Source: Chrysemys picta bellii
Lineage: Eukaryota > Chordata > Testudines > Emydidae
DNA: 64,000 bases
Reading direction: 5' to 3'
Assembly: GCF_011386835.1 (NCBI RefSeq)
Contig: NC_088800.1
Span: 55,953,439-56,017,438, forward strand
The notes beneath the pieces were generated by a model that worked only from the letters and a program-made list of their open reading frames with translations, ran no database searches and was not told where the DNA came from. Made by a program: the position numbers and the translations under genes. This document shows positions 12,642-24,754 of the stretch, piece by piece. The stretch's first letter is position 1, and each line of letters starts with the position of its first letter.

Positions 12642-13616
12642 TAAAAGACAGTCTTGATAGACAAATGCAGTAAAGAGCAGGTCGCCAGCAGCTCAAAAGA
12701 GGGTTTCATGACATTATTAAGAGCAAAATTAAGGTCCCAAACTGGGGTGGGGACTTTCACCTGTGGAGAAAGGTTTCCCAGACCGTTCACAAACCTTACA
12801 GTTGTAGGGTGAGCAAACAGCGAGAACTCCTCAATAGTGGTATGAAAAGCTGTAAGGTGGTCAAACGAACCTTGAGAGAACTAACTGACAGTCCGGATTG
12901 CTTTCATTGCAGCAGGTAACCCAGAACAAGCAGAAGCGAGGTGGATTTGGGAACAGCTCCCTGGAGTTCACACCAGTCACTAAATCGTCTCCGCTTTTTG
13001 AAGGTAAGCATTTTGGGTAGACTCTTTCCTACCATTTAGTAATATCTGTTGTACCTCTGAAGAACAAGCCGACTAACCCCAGGAACCATCAAGGAATCTT
13101 GAGGCGAAGAATGCTCAGATTGGGATGCAGCAGAGGATTGTTATTCTGGGAGAGGAGCAGAGGAGTGTCTAGGTGAAGCAGGTAAGGAAACCATGCCTGT
13201 CTCAAACACATCCGGGCTATTAGGATAACTCTGGCCTTGTCCTGTCTGAGAATCAGAGACACCAGGGGAAATGCATGAAACAGCTTCATCATCCAAGTGA
13301 GGAGGAAGGCATCCCCTAAGGAATTGCGACCTAGCCCCCTCTTGAACAGAGCAGATGGCATTTTGTTTGTAGCTGTCCCGCTTCGGGAACCCCCAAAGTC
13401 TGAACTATGCCAACAAGAACCTGGGAATCCAACTCCTGTTCATAGTCTTGGGAAAAACACCCGCTGAGAGCGTTGGCTGTGACATTTCCCCTGCCCAGGA
13501 GATATACTGCTGGAATTCTTATGCGATGTTTCATAACCTTATTGCTTCGGTGCACAGGGAAGGCGATCTCGCTCCTCCCTGCTGGTTAATACAGAACATG
13601 CAGGCCACGTTGTCTG

Positions 13617-13920
13617 TCATGTCTCTGATAGACCTGTATCTGATGAGAGCAGAAAATGAAGGCAGGTATTTCTAACTGCTCTGAGCTCCAAGAGGCTGGT
13701 GTGGAGGGTGGTTTCTTGGGGTAACCATCTGCCCCGTACTGTGAGAGCATCGAGGTGAGTGCCCCATCCTAACAGAGATGCATCCATGGTTGTGGTTACC
13801 ATTGGTGTCAGCTGGAGGAAGGGAACTCCTGCACCTACATTGCAGTGAACCTGCCACCAGTCTAGGGAGCATTTCACCCATTGAGGAATTGAACCTGTTT
13901 GTTTCCAACAGTGGTTTTCA
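13617..13920 (-). pseudogene. RNase H remnant of DIRS copy 1
   Basis: The minus strand shows MDASLLGWGTHL and LLELRAVRN, matching the first Asp and the Glu motifs of the DIRS RNase H domain in the copy at 43386-44285. It is preceded by a WW/LDWW-type stretch. A separate downstream piece, GRNSLGDAFLL with LIARMCLRQAWF (13089-13361), matches the region after RNase H. Stops separate the pieces. Confidence 0.75.
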
Positions 13921-14036
13921 ACCTTTTTCATTTGTGGACCCCTAAAAATTTCAAATGGAAGTGTGAACCTCTTTGGAAATCTTAGACATAGTCTGTGGAT
14001 CCCCTGGGATCCGTGGACCATAGGTTGAAAACCACT
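13909..14036. mobile_element. Short hAT-like MITE nested in DIRS copy 1
   Basis: The 128-bp element has inverted ends CAGTGGTTTTCAACC and GGTTGAAAACCACTG, the Charlie-like hAT terminus. No convincing 8-bp duplication is left. It sits inside the pol region of the DIRS copy, so it inserted after the DIRS. Confidence 0.75.
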
Positions 14037-14126
14037 GGTCTAGGCTATCTGGCTGGTGAGTAAACTGATCTAAGGCACCCCTGGAAATAAGTAATCTCGC
14101 ATGTTCTGACACAAAAGTGCAAGCTG

Positions 14127-14408
14127 CTATGTGATGTAGAAGTTGAAGACAGTTTCTGACTGAAGTCCATTTTTCTTTGGCATGAGGAAGTACCTCAGAT
14201 AGAAGCCCCTTCTCTTGTGCTGAGTGGGGACCAACTCTATCACTCCTAAACGAAGGAGGAAGTTGATTTCCTGTCTTGTTAAGAGCTCGTGAGAAGCGTC
14301 CCTGAAGAGGGATGGGGAAGGGAAATGAGAAGGAGAGAGATAAAATGGATGGCGTAGCCTGATGATATTATCTCCAGCACCCACTTGTCCAAGGTGATTC
14401 ACTCCCAT
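14127..14408 (-). pseudogene. Reverse-transcriptase N-terminal remnant of DIRS copy 1
   Basis: The minus-strand frame contains SLFRDASHELLTRQEINFLL and YFLMPKKNG, the N-terminal part of a DIRS-type reverse transcriptase. The phrase SLFRD also marks the deletion edge in the younger copy at about 44300. The palm motifs, including the catalytic Asp pair, are not seen between here and the RNase H remnant. Confidence 0.65.
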
Positions 14409-14833
14409 GCTTGTCGGAAACAGGAGAGTTGGTCTCCAAATGTGAGGAGGTTGGCAAATCGCTGCAGCTGACAGGGTAAAGAGAGGGGAGGGTCCAAACC
14501 CTCCATCATCCCGTCAAAACTGGTGCTTTGAAGACGAAGCCTGCTATGATCTTGTGCTGGGTGGGTTAGAGGATCTCTGGAGGCTACGTCTCTTTTTGGA
14601 GGGTCCGTTGGTCTCTGAAAACCAGAGAATTGCATCGGGTGGGATCTTTGAGCCGTTTGCCTTCTACTGGATTTTCTTTTGTTCGCAGGAGTGTAGATGA
14701 CTAACGAATGTAATGTGGCCCTGGAGTCTTTCAGGGTATGCAACGATTTGTTGGTATTCTCTGTGAACAACTTCAGACCATCAAATGGGAAATCCTCTAC
14801 CATATTCTGGAATTTTCTGGAGAAACCAGACAA
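14399..14833 (-). pseudogene. Gag C-terminal remnant of DIRS copy 1
   Basis: The frame includes FPFDGLKLF and LHTLKDSRATLHSLVIYTP, closely matching FEGSGLFSDQ and LHSLKDSRATLKSLGMHTP of the younger element at 44502-45488. It is the basic C-terminal part of Gag, now without an intact start. Confidence 0.75.
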
Positions 14834-15156
14834 CTCAGGGAAAGGGGGTTCTTATATGGGTACCCAGGAGAACCCTGGAGACATATCAATAATGCTGAAG
14901 GTAGGTTTCCATCATCGGTCTCTTCTTCCTCTAAAGGGGGAGCTCTGCGCGAAAGGGGAAGTGATGGTACCGGGACGTATAAGGGTCCAGAGACAAAGTG
15001 GTTCTCGGTACCGAGAGATGCTTGTTACCTGCAACAAACAGAGACTCTCGTTCAGCAGTCACCAATAAGTCCTTTGGATACCAAAAGTTTTGTGGCGCCG
15101 AGTGGCATTGTGGTACTGACGGCCCAGTATGCTTGTCCCTGCAGGATGGTTCCAAG

Positions 15157-15281
15157 TAGGGTGACCAGATGTCCCAATTTTATAGGGATAGTCCCGATTT
15201 TTGGGTCTTTTTCTTATATAGGCTGCAATTACCCCCCACCCCCTGTCCCGTTTTTTTCACATTTGCTGTCCGGTCACCCTA
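15157..15281. mobile_element. 125-bp hAT-like MITE with perfect 8-bp target duplication
   Basis: Termini TAGGGTGACCAG and GGTCACCCTA are inverted copies. The identical 8-mer GTTCCAAG flanks both sides (15149-15156 and 15282-15289). It interrupts the Gag region of DIRS copy 1 and so is younger than that insertion. Confidence 0.9.
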
Positions 15282-15709
15282 GTTCCAAGGGTTTTGAATA
15301 CTTCATAGGCGGTGCTGCCTGACGGAGACGGAGGCTTAGTTTTACATGGGACTTGATTTCCCGGTTCTTCCATGCCCTGGATTTTAAGGCTAAACAGAAG
15401 TTACACTTCTGTAAGATGTGAGACTCTCCTAGGCTGCGAATGCACTTAGAGTGTCCATCTATGTGAGAGGCAATGTTTAAACCCCAGAGAAGGGGTATGC
15501 CCCTTGCATGGAGGATTTCCCTGGAGGAAATAAAACACTCTCTCAAATAACTAGCAACTAACTAGCAAACTAAGCAGCTAAACTAAAACAAACTCAGAAC
15601 TAAGTCAGCAAGCAGCCGAGGCATGCACAATGAAGACATGCTCAGCTCTGTCTCAGGTTGAGATGTGTCAGAAGGAACTGGGGACAGTTTGCCGGTGCAG
15701 CCTGAGATA

Positions 15710-15735
15710 GCCGGAGGGGGGGGGGGGGGGGAGGG
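15710..15735. repeat. Poly-G run
   Basis: A run of about 20 G within GGAGGGG...GGGAGG, near the right end of DIRS copy 1. It is a simple-sequence tract. Confidence 0.9.
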
Positions 15736-15984
15736 GGAGGAAGGCACGAGGATATCAGCGGCGAGTGTGTGGGATGAACGGACACCATTAACGAAAATCT
15801 CCGATGGCAGGCGAGTGGGGCACATGTGCCCCTGAAGTGGAGCACCCACGGGGACACTATTCAAAGAAGAATACTCTCTTGCAAAATTCCCCTAATAGCC
15901 CTAATAGACTTCCACAGAGCATGCTGGTAAGTGATGGCTCTATTTCCAGGCTATGAATCCCATTTGCTTACTATATTTTGCAAT

Positions 15985-16181
15985 GTTGTTGTAGCTGTGT
16001 CGGTCCCAGGATATTAGAGAGACAAGGCGGGTGAGGTAATAGCTTTTATTGGACCAACTTCTGTTGGTGAGAGAGACAAGCTGTTGAGCTTACACTGAGC
16101 TCTCTGTAGCTCGAAAGTATGTCTCCTTCACCAGCAGAAATTGGTCCAATAAAAGATATTACCTCCCCCGCCTTGTGTCTG
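15985..16181. mobile_element. Fold-back MITE, family B copy 1
   Basis: The sequence GTTGTAGCTGTGTCGGTCCC leads into GACAAGGCGGGTGAGGTAAT and CTTTTATTGGACCAACTTC. The second half repeats this inverted (AATTGGTCCAATAAAAGATA, then TTACCTCCCCCGCCTTG). The unit is thus largely palindromic. Related copies are at 35827-35935 and 56471-56631. Its superfamily is not certain from the sequence. Confidence 0.7.
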
Positions 16182-17164
16182 TCACTATTTTGTGGCATAC
16201 CCATGTGCAGTCAGCACTGCAGCACGGTGAGGGTCCTTCTCAAGCAGAAGCGGTGGCACAGGGTGACTTATAATCAGTAACTCAAACTTTCCATGGCCCT
16301 GGCACTCAGAGTCTGATTATGCTACACAGTCAGACAATTGTGGGCACCACTGCAGGGGGAGAGAGGGCTAACAAAGGACTATCACTGAGCAAAAAGGAGA
16401 CCAGCAGGGTAAAGCCAAGTGCTGGAATTTCTCTAGGTGCAAGAGACGCCCAGAACATTCAATCCTGCACTGCCAGGGTGCGGCTTAAGTTGGCCACATT
16501 TACAGTCAGCACTTAGTTAATAATTCTGTTGATGATGCGCAGCCGGACTAGTATCCAGCTCCCGTAACTGTTGGTTCTCGAGGCTGGCTGGAGAAGTCAA
16601 GGCTGAGTGCTGCCAGCAAGCCAAGCAGCCACGAGTCTGAAGCCAGGCCAGACAGGGAGCAGATGAGTTAGAAAGGGCCTTCTGGGAAAGTCTCTTTTCT
16701 GCCCACACATTAAAGGGCTGAATATATTCCAGGGCTAGTGCATCCTGGTAAGCTAGAGCTCTTGGGACTTTGGAGGGCACGGAACTGAACACAACCATCC
16801 ACTGGCACTGCCAGAGCACCTGCTTCCAGCCCTCCAGGCCTGAGGAGTGGTTCTTGAGAATCCCTGTAACCAGGCTCAGCTAGGGCTGGGGGCGCTTCGA
16901 TACAGCTACACATATGAGAACGTGCGTTTGGTAATTGTATTAGGAGTCAAAACACCCTGTCCGTATAACCAAACCCCACACACCTGTCATGAACTTGTGG
17001 CACCTCAATACAGACTCCGGCCATCCCCACGGGGGGCACCCGAGCAAGACGCAGGGCTCCTGAAGAGCTGAGCCCTCACAACTGTGCTCTCACACATCTC
17101 CCCGCTGCCCCCAGGAATGCTGCTGTACAATGGCATGCAGGCTCCACACACTGCCAGCCCTTAC
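16182..17164. other. AXIN1 intron, nothing recognised
   Basis: Intron downstream of exon D. No repeat with clear ends and no additional exon were recognised. Confidence 0.45.
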
Positions 17165-17341
17165 CCATGGCTTGTTTTCTTATGCCTGCTGATTTCCTTC
17201 TCTCCTTCGATGATCCACTGCAGGATTTTCTGGTTCCTCTCCACGTCCTCAGGAGATCCGGGCATCTCATAGTTGGCACCATCACTTTTCCCTGAATCAG
17301 TCTTCTTGACATTTCTTTTTGAGAGCAGACTCGCTTTCCCA
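17165..17341 (-). CDS. AXIN1: AXIN1 internal exon D
   Basis: This 177-bp minus-strand exon encodes the Axin-1 segment with [20 protein letters not shown], preceded by a Lys/Ser-rich stretch ([15 protein letters not shown]). It lies between the beta-catenin-binding region and the DIX linker, in the part of Axin reported to contact PP2A. The acceptor is TTGCAG|TGGG and the donor CATGG|GTAAGG. The first base completes the Ser codon opened by exon C, and the last two bases join exon E to give HGSSG. Phases fit on both sides, which supports a functional exon. Confidence 0.95.
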
Positions 17342-18049
17342 CTGCAAGAAGAAGGCTTGAGACGTTAGCTACTCATCTGAACCCATACATAGCAGAGAAG
17401 TGGCGGACCTGGGACGCTTTTTGCTTTCTAGCTACACTCAGATGGCAGCTCAATGCCCCTGAATGACAGCCCCACAATCTGAACTGGTTTACAGAAGCTC
17501 AGCAACAGAGCTTGGGGATATCCCAGTGACACATGGAATCACTCCTGCACTGCGATCCAACCCACCAGTTTTCAGTAGTTTAAATCAAAGACTAGGCCGT
17601 GCTTTGGGCTGAAAGCTGCCTGGGGCCTGGATCACCCGGATATATCCCACCTAATCAATTCGCTACCACTGCAGAGGCCTTGGGCATTGGTGGCATCTTG
17701 GTCTCGCCCGTCCTCTGCCTGTGCAACACAACAGTTTAGTCTCCCAAGGACTGAAATGCTTTAGTCTACCCAAGTTATTGGTTCAAAGCAGGGGTAACTA
17801 ACTGGGTGAAATTGGCTGGCTTGGATCATCAGACTAGATAATCTAATGGTCCCTTCTGGTCTTAAATGCCATGAAACTAGGAAGGGCTAAGGCAGTGTGT
17901 ATGCCTGTTTAAATCGCAAGGATGTCAGGCCTCTCACCCGTTCTACACTGTGATGATTATCCTGTTACACAAGGAAGGCTGGGCACGGCTGCCCTCCGGA
18001 ACTAGAGGACTTCTCCATTGCCAAAGGGATCACAGCAATGTTACACAAT
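17342..18049. other. AXIN1 intron with a CR1 3' fragment
   Basis: Mostly unrecognised intron. At about 17810-17870 the phrase ATCATCAGACTAGATAATCT with GGTCCCTTCTGGTCTTAAAT is a short plus-strand CR1 3' end. Confidence 0.55.
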
Positions 18050-19317
18050 TACGGCTGTCGATTAATCGCAGTTAACTCACGCGATTAATTAAAAAAATTA
18101 ATCACTATAAAAATTAATTGCAATTAATAAAATTAATCACAGTTAATCACATTGTTAAACAATAGAATACCAATTGAAATTTATTAAATATTTTGGATGT
18201 CTTTCTACATTTTCAAATATACTGTATTGATTTCAATTACAACACAGAATACAAAGCACATGGTGCTCACTTATTTTTTATTACAAATATTTGCACTGTA
18301 AAAGTGATAAAGAAATAATATTTTTCAATTCACCTCATACAAGTACCATAGTGAAATCTCTTTATCGTGAAAGCGCAACTTACACATTTCGATTTTTTTG
18401 GTTACATAACTGCGCCCAAAAAACAAAACGATGTAAAACTTTAGAGCCTACAAGCCTGCTCAGTTCTACTTCTTGTTCAGCCAATCGCTAAGAGAAACAA
18501 GTTTGTTTATATTTATGGGACATAATGCTGCCTGCTTCTTATTTACAGTCACCGGAAAGTGAGAACAGGCGTTCACAGAGCACGTTTGTAGCCGGCATTA
18601 CAAGGTATTTACATGCCAGATATGCTAAACATTCGTATGCCCCTTCATGCTCGTTAAAAAAAATGCATTAATTACATTTTTGACTGAACTCCTTGGGGGA
18701 GAACTGTAGGTCTCCTGCTCTGTTTTACCCGCATTCTGCCATATATTTCTTGTTATAGCAGTCTTGGATGATGACCCAGCACATGTTGTTTGTTTTAAGA
18801 ACACTTTCACTGCAGATTTGACAAAACACAAAGAAGGTACCAATGTGAGATTTCTAAAGATAGCCACAGCACTCCTGGCTGAACAAGAAGTAGGACTGAG
18901 TGGCCTTGTAGGCTCTTGTGTAACTTCTGTTTAGCCTTCAAATCCAGGGCACAGAAGAACTGGACTGAGTGGACTTGTAGGCTCTAAAGTTTTACATTGT
19001 TTTATTTTTATTTTTGAGTGCAGTTATTTTTTTTGTACATAATCCTACATTTGTAAGTTCTACTTTCATGATAAAGTGATTGCATTACATTATTTTTATT
19101 AGGTGAACTGAAAAATACTATTTCTTTTGTTTTTTACTGTGCAAATATTTGTAATAAAAATAATATAAAACAAGCACCGTACACTTTGTATTCTGTGTGG
19201 TAACCGAAATCAATATATTTAAAAATTTAGAAAACATCCACAAATATTTAAATAAATGGGATTCTATTATTATTTAACAGTGCGATTAATCGCGATTAAA
19301 ATCGCTTGACAGCTCTA
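18050..19317. mobile_element. 1.27-kb fold-back (long inverted repeat) hAT-like element
   Basis: The left end TACGGCTGTCGATTAATCGC pairs with the right end GCGATTAATCGCGATTAAAA...GACAGCTCTA. The arms stay complementary for several hundred bases: left phrases such as AGAGCCTACAAGCCTGCTCA and CTACTTCTTGTTCAGCC reappear inverted at right as GGCTGAACAAGAAGTAGGAC and TTGTAGGCTCT. Flanking 8-mers TACACAAT and GATGCAAT agree at five positions, with the differences mostly transitions. This suggests a decayed hAT-type duplication. There is no transposase; the 350-bp centre is unique. Confidence 0.7.
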
Positions 19318-19953
19318 GATGCAATGCTTGGCAGATCTCCTAGATCCTGGCGAGGGAGTGAAAGACTGGGCTAACTTCCAAACTCTTAGCTTCAACATGG
19401 CAACACAGCCCAATCTTAGACCATCCGGCCAGTTCTGGAGCTGAAATTTACCACCCAGAAAAGGATTTGCCATTCCAGACCGGAGCATTGCTCCAAGTCT
19501 GGGTCTCTTCTTCCTGCCACACAAGGAGCTCATCGAGAGTCTGATACCCCAGGCCTGCCAAGTCCAATGTTCTCCTCTTGCCATGGCCATCAGTTAATGC
19601 TTCAGAATAGGGCAAATGACTGAGTAATACCCTAGAGGGGAAACTCCTTCCTGGTCTCCCCGTAGGCTCTCAGTTTATGTCTTGAGTACACTGTGAAGTC
19701 TCTCTGCAACCAAAAGAGCTCACTCTTTATTTTACATCAGGGCTAGATTCCAGGAAACACTGCAATCCCTGAGAGCCCGTGCCCGTAGGATGCTGCCAGG
19801 CTGCAATGTGAACTGCCCCAGTGCAGGGCTTTCAGACTCTTCGACACCTGTTCCCCCCAAGGACTATATACCAACCTGCCTTGGCACAGTATTTGATCAG
19901 CCCTCTTCCAGAGCCCTGCAGAACTAGCTCACACCAGCCCATCAACCGCCCCA

Positions 19954-19985
<32 letters not shown>

Positions 19986-21303
19986 TCTGGTCTCCCTCCC
20001 ACTTCTGCTTTGTGGGCTCCTCTGCTCCTACCACATCCCTCCCGGGTGCTTCTGCCCCGGATCCCTCTGCTCTCTGGCCCCCACTACTCTACTCTTAAAG
20101 GGGAAGCACCATTGCTCTCCCCTTCCTCCTGGGGAAAATGTAGCAGCTTAAGCCTCTCTGCTCCTCCTCCCTCCTCTCAAAGGAGCTGTGTTGTTTAGGC
20201 TGCTCTATTCTGTGCCCCACACCTCCCATCCTAGGGAGGAGTCAGTGACTCTCCAGCCCCACTCAGCCAGTTTGCCCATCAAAACTTCTACTCCCTGGGG
20301 CTTGTAGCTGAGTAGATTTGCCATGCCTGGCTCCAATTGATAAACATTCATTCTAGGGTTCTTGCAGCCAGCCCTCTCAATTAGTTCCACACTGTGGCAT
20401 TTATTAGTACAGGGGATTTACTGAGCACCCATCAGCCGGGTCAGGACGATATCTGGATGATGCCTACAAGAATAATGCAATAATGTAACTAACAAAACTG
20501 GCCCAATGGAACACAACAAACTCTCATCACTGCCTTTTCCCCCACACCTGAGCAGAAAGAGAGGTGGAAACATGGGAAGTGAAGATGGAACAGGAAGGAA
20601 TTTTAGATCCTCCAGTGATCGTCCTCAGGCAGATGGTCCCAAAAAATGACCCCATCACTGAGAAACGGCGGGCCTGACCCTACCAGACTGAACATTGGGA
20701 TGGAGGGCTAGGTCAATTCAGCTAATCTTGGTTACTTTCACGAGACAGGGAAAGGAAGCTCCGGCAAGTCCCTTTGACCCTGAATTATGAAGGGGTCTTA
20801 TGCACTTGCACTGACACTCCCTATTAACAAGGCCATGAAATAAAGCCGTTAGTTTAGGGGCTGTGAATGGAGCATGTGAGAAGAAGCCAACTTTTAGGCA
20901 CCTATAGCATACAGAGAGCGCCCGGGCACCCGGCACACAGAGAGCGCCTGGGTACAACATTAATATCGCCACTAGTAAAGGAGCAAAACAGCCCCCGGCT
21001 CTATAGTTCCAGGGCAACTTTAAAGGGAGCCTTTGCAGCAACATAGCCCAGAACTGATAAGGGACGGCATGCATGACTGTGGAGAGATCCACTGCTGAAG
21101 GGAAAGGACAGACTGCCGAGGAGAAGAGCGGCACTGGACTGCCATGCTCGGAGAACAGCCCAGAGTGACTCCTGAATTCCGCACCTCTGTTACAAGCGGG
21201 GACCCAAACCCATTTTGCGCATTTATTTGCATGATGCAGTCCGTTCCCAAATGACCTTGCTACAAAGCAATGGCTATAGAACTCCCACTGGTCCTGCACT
21301 CAC
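19318..21303. other. AXIN1 intron with a poly-C/poly-A tract
   Basis: Intron downstream of exon C. A run of about 20 C followed by about 8 A lies at 19956-19982. A short direct duplication, ACAGAGAGCGCC(C/T)GGG, occurs at about 20911-20955. No gene or clear transposon was recognised. Confidence 0.5.
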
Positions 21304-21848
21304 CTGTAGCCCAAGGAATCCGCAGGGTTGGGAGCCAGGCCCATGCTTTCAGTGTAGTTCCGGGATTTTGTTGCATAGTTATGTGAATCTACATTCCAAG
21401 CAAAACTGTTCTGCACTCTCTGAGTGGCTTCAGCCTCAATCTGCTCCTTCGGTTTCATCACACTGTGGTGATGAATGTGGTGGTAGATATGTTTATGGTG
21501 GTATAAGTTAGCTGCGTCCAGTTTCATTCCTGATTTTGTTGCATGCTTGCCATGCCCTGGAGGTATTGTCCCTTGCATCTTTCCAGCCTGGCCACTTTCC
21601 GGTGACCGGGGCTTAGGTGAATGGCGGCCAGGTCCAGGGGACTGACAACCTGGAGTTTTCATTACTCGCTGTACATGTTCATCGAGAATGCTCTCCGGAT
21701 TTTCTTCATGAGCATCTCGCAGCTGCATCCCAGCACAACCCATCTCAGAGTAACGAGGAGTGAAGTGATGCAAGGCCTGGGTGGAAGGCAGCTTGTGGCT
21801 AATGACTGAAGGACCAGAAGAGATGTCTGCGTCCTCACCTTCTTCTTC
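21304..21848 (-). CDS. AXIN1: AXIN1 internal exon C (beta-catenin-binding and His-rich region)
   Basis: This 545-bp minus-strand exon is the largest AXIN1 exon in the window. It starts with an acidic EEEGEDAD run and then encodes [20 protein letters not shown], the helix that docks in the groove of beta-catenin armadillo repeats. [19 protein letters not shown] segment rich in Ser-Pro sites follows, as expected for GSK3 and CK1 phosphorylation. A His-rich run ([13 protein letters not shown]) and [17 protein letters not shown] come next. The acceptor is CTGCAG|GAAG and the donor GGCTACAG|GTGAG. The exon starts in phase 0 and leaves two bases for exon D. No stop or shift is seen, so the exon looks functional. 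The sequence is AXIN1-like rather than AXIN2-like ([18 protein letters not shown]). Confidence 0.97.
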
Positions 21849-22099
21849 CTGCAGGAAAATGGAAAAAGTGGAGAAAACTTGAAGTATATGTCGTCTATCA
21901 TATTAGGGGCAGACAGCAAGATAGGCTTGTTTCAAACAACTATCAGTATGTGTGTGTGTCTCTCTGACCATATCATAAACAAACAGCTGAGATGAACAGA
22001 TGGAAATCCTTGAAAAACATAATTTGATTGTATTAAGGAGAAAATAGTTCTTGCTTAAACTGCTGAGTTCCTTGGAGAAATGACTGTAATGACCAACAA
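21849..22099. other. AXIN1 intron beside exon C
   Basis: Intron upstream of exon C in the sense of the gene. It has a short GT-rich stretch at about 21948-21960 and nothing else recognised. Confidence 0.45.
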
Positions 22100-22265
22100 A
22101 GGAAAGGCAGCTACATGTTGTACATATAGTTTCCAAAAAGCATTTAATAAAGTATCACATCAAAGCATACTGGATAAAATAGAAGAGTTATAGGATAGAC
22201 AATAAAACAGTTTGTTGAATAGGAAAAAAAATGATAGGAAATAAGTGATGGAAAATGGAAAGAAA
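22100..22265 (+). pseudogene. Old non-LTR LINE reverse-transcriptase fragment
   Basis: The plus strand can be read as FQKAFNKVSHQSILDKIEEL followed by a stop and NSLLNRK. This matches the region of CR1/L2-type reverse transcriptases just after the first catalytic Asp motif (usually F-KAFD-V-H). In-frame stops show that it is dead. Length and clade cannot be fixed by eye. Confidence 0.5.
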
Positions 22266-24754
22266 TGGCGGTGCTATCCACAGGAGAGATTCGGGACTTA
22301 CCATTCAGACGATTATTTCAAAATATAAGGAAAGCAGTGCTGAGCACACGAAAGCAGAGGATACAGGAGTTAATTTAATGATGACGGCAGCGTGCACGGT
22401 TTCAGAAACCAAGGCTCTACCTTCCAAATGCATGACCTCTGAGGCCTAAGGCAAAATACTTCACACATCTGAAGAAACCAGATTATAACTCAAATACTCA
22501 CTGTGCTAGTCTGAGAGTGGATCACAAAGCGCAGCTGATAACTGTATTTTAAAACACCAAATTCCATTCGAACCCATGGGCATGCCAGTAAGAAGGAAAA
22601 CTTTCCAGGCCTGGCAGCCAGGAATTTTGAAGTTGACAAATCGTTTGATTCTCGAAGATTGCACTGAGATGCTTATGAAGTTGTTTTATAGGGAAGTCAG
22701 GATCTTGCTTTTATTTTATTACTTACCCAGGAGAATTAAACAATTTCTTTAGTCTGCCCCTCCCCTCTCCTATCAGGGACAGTAAGCCATGAGTTGCAGT
22801 GCAGGATGCTCTGTGCGGCTGTCTGGCCTGCCAATATAGCATGAGCTTTATCTGCCAGAGCACATTGGCTCACATCTGCTTTAACTGCCCACTTGCAGAT
22901 GGCATCCACCTCCACCAATTAATTAGCTTCTAAAGTCACAAGTGGTAGGCATAGATCAAGGGAAGAAATACAAGATTTCTTTGCCATTCCGTACCTGAGA
23001 GTATAAAACCTAACTGACCTCACTAGTGTCAGGCATTTATGTCACATGGGCACCCTTCACAATGGAAGCGAGGAGGCACATCCCAGAAATTAGAGAGGGA
23101 AAAAGCCTGGTAAGCCACCTACTCCAGCCCAGTGCCCACACCACCCTTGCCTCTGCTGCACCTGCTCTTGAATACCTGGGAGTTCATTCCATCCCGCACT
23201 AAGTCCCCCCCCCCAACTCCCTTCACACATACTGCAATCGTCACTGACACACTTGTGTTTGAAAGCAACCTAAGAAAATAGGTCCCCACTGACTGGGGAG
23301 TCGAGTGCCGAATGTGTGAGATAAACAGAGTAGGAGGGGCTGTCAGCACACGAGAGAATTCAAACCCTCCTTTCCCTTGAGCTCCCCTTGAGCTTCAGGT
23401 CCCTGGCTCCCTCTCCAAGACAGTCCCAGCCTGCACTCTGCAGCTGTGTCAGGGAAGGGCCATTTCAATACAGACACACCTACTGTAGGGCTTGGCAAGA
23501 CCGAACACCAAACAAGCCAAATCTGTAAGGTCATAGAACAAGGCCCAGCCAGCGAGGACAGTGACCACATGCAGAACATTAACACACAGAATACCATGCC
23601 CGACCTTGGAGGTGGCACATTGGGACGTACATGTCCTGATGGACTACGCTACGTTCACACTGGTAGTTCACAGGAAGAAAAGGGGTCCTTCCTCTACATC
23701 TACAATAACCCTAACAGGGAAGTGCAACACTTGGGGTAACTAATGCAGGTTATTAAAACGACATCCTATGAGAGAGATACAATGCATAAAGCTCTAGCAT
23801 GGGGATACCACAGCTGTTACTGGCTTATGGAAACCTCACAACTCGTGAGGTGCTTCTCTGACATTCGCGATGGGATGGTTCCTTCCCAGAGGAGCTCAGC
23901 CGGAAGAGGCGGCACTGCAAGGCTAACAGCAATAACCGTTTAGGACATTTACACTCAAACACACGTTTCCAGGGAGCGACTCTGCAGTTATGTCTGAAGC
24001 AGCATAAGTGCTGCCGTGCAAAGAGCATGCAGTGCAAATCTCAGCTCATTCGGCCAAGAACCTGCTTTTAAAAAATGACAGGTTCTCATAACCTTTCATG
24101 CCCACATTGAGATCAGAGGGGAGAATGCAAGAGATGCCGCTCTCCCTGAGCTCTCCTGTAGTCAGTGTACACCACCCAGCCCTGGCTCCAAACACAACCA
24201 GACGAGATTATTAGCTGGTCTGTTTGGTTCTGTGGAGCAAGTGGTGATTGGCCTGATGGTGGCCTGTGCAGGCTCAGGCTGGCAGATGGCACTGTGCCAG
24301 CCAGTGCATGCTTAGGCTAGTCCCAGTTAGGAACATACTCATCACAGATATGAGCAAATACCAGCTCGGTCATTGAAATAACGTGAATGGCTCACAAATT
24401 ATTCTGTGGCACCCAAAGGCAATGAATTCATGTCTCCACTTCTGCCGACAGCTGTTAATATTCTTCTGCACCTCACAGCTCTTGGTATTAGTTTGCAGCT
24501 AAAATGACTGAAGTTGCACAAGATCAAATCAGGACCCCGGTGTATAATACACCAGACCAAATCTCATTCACTGGGCCACTCTGCCCCTGGCAATGCATCT
24601 GCCAAGTGAAATGGTCATGTGATGGTACATCACTGCAGTGTGCGAGGAGGGGCTGCATAAGGAAGGACAATGGGGCTCTGGTTACTGGAATTGACTAGGG
24701 ACCAGGAGACTCAGGTTCTGCCCAGGACTTGAGTGCAGACTTCAGCGATTCACA
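22266..24754. other. AXIN1 intron, nothing recognised
   Basis: About 2.5 kb of mixed sequence without a recognisable exon or bounded repeat. A run of about nine C is present at about 23207-23215. Confidence 0.4.

Larger units (their letters stand above)
11734..15871 (-). mobile_element. Decayed DIRS-like retrotransposon, copy 1
   Basis: A 4.1-kb element coding on the minus strand. At its left end it has a terminal repeat and then an internal complementary region, seen as TGCAGTAAGGTGTTCGAGATG near 11748 and its inverted form CATCTCGAAGAACTACAGTC near 11972. Reading the minus strand from the right, pieces of Gag C-terminus (14399-14833), the start of the reverse transcriptase (14150-14330), RNase H (13617-13920, with MDASLLGWGTHL) and tyrosine recombinase (12399-12641, with TSAHRVGEIEAL) can be seen, all interrupted by stops and shifts. 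The core of the reverse transcriptase is missing. Two MITEs inserted later, at 13909-14036 and 15157-15281. The element lies in the AXIN1 intron in the same orientation as the gene. Confidence 0.85.

Noticed and set aside
20718..21299. 193-codon minus-strand frame directly 3' of AXIN1 exon C
   Set aside because: It lies beyond a good GTGAG donor in the intron, has no similarity to Axin and does not continue its phase.
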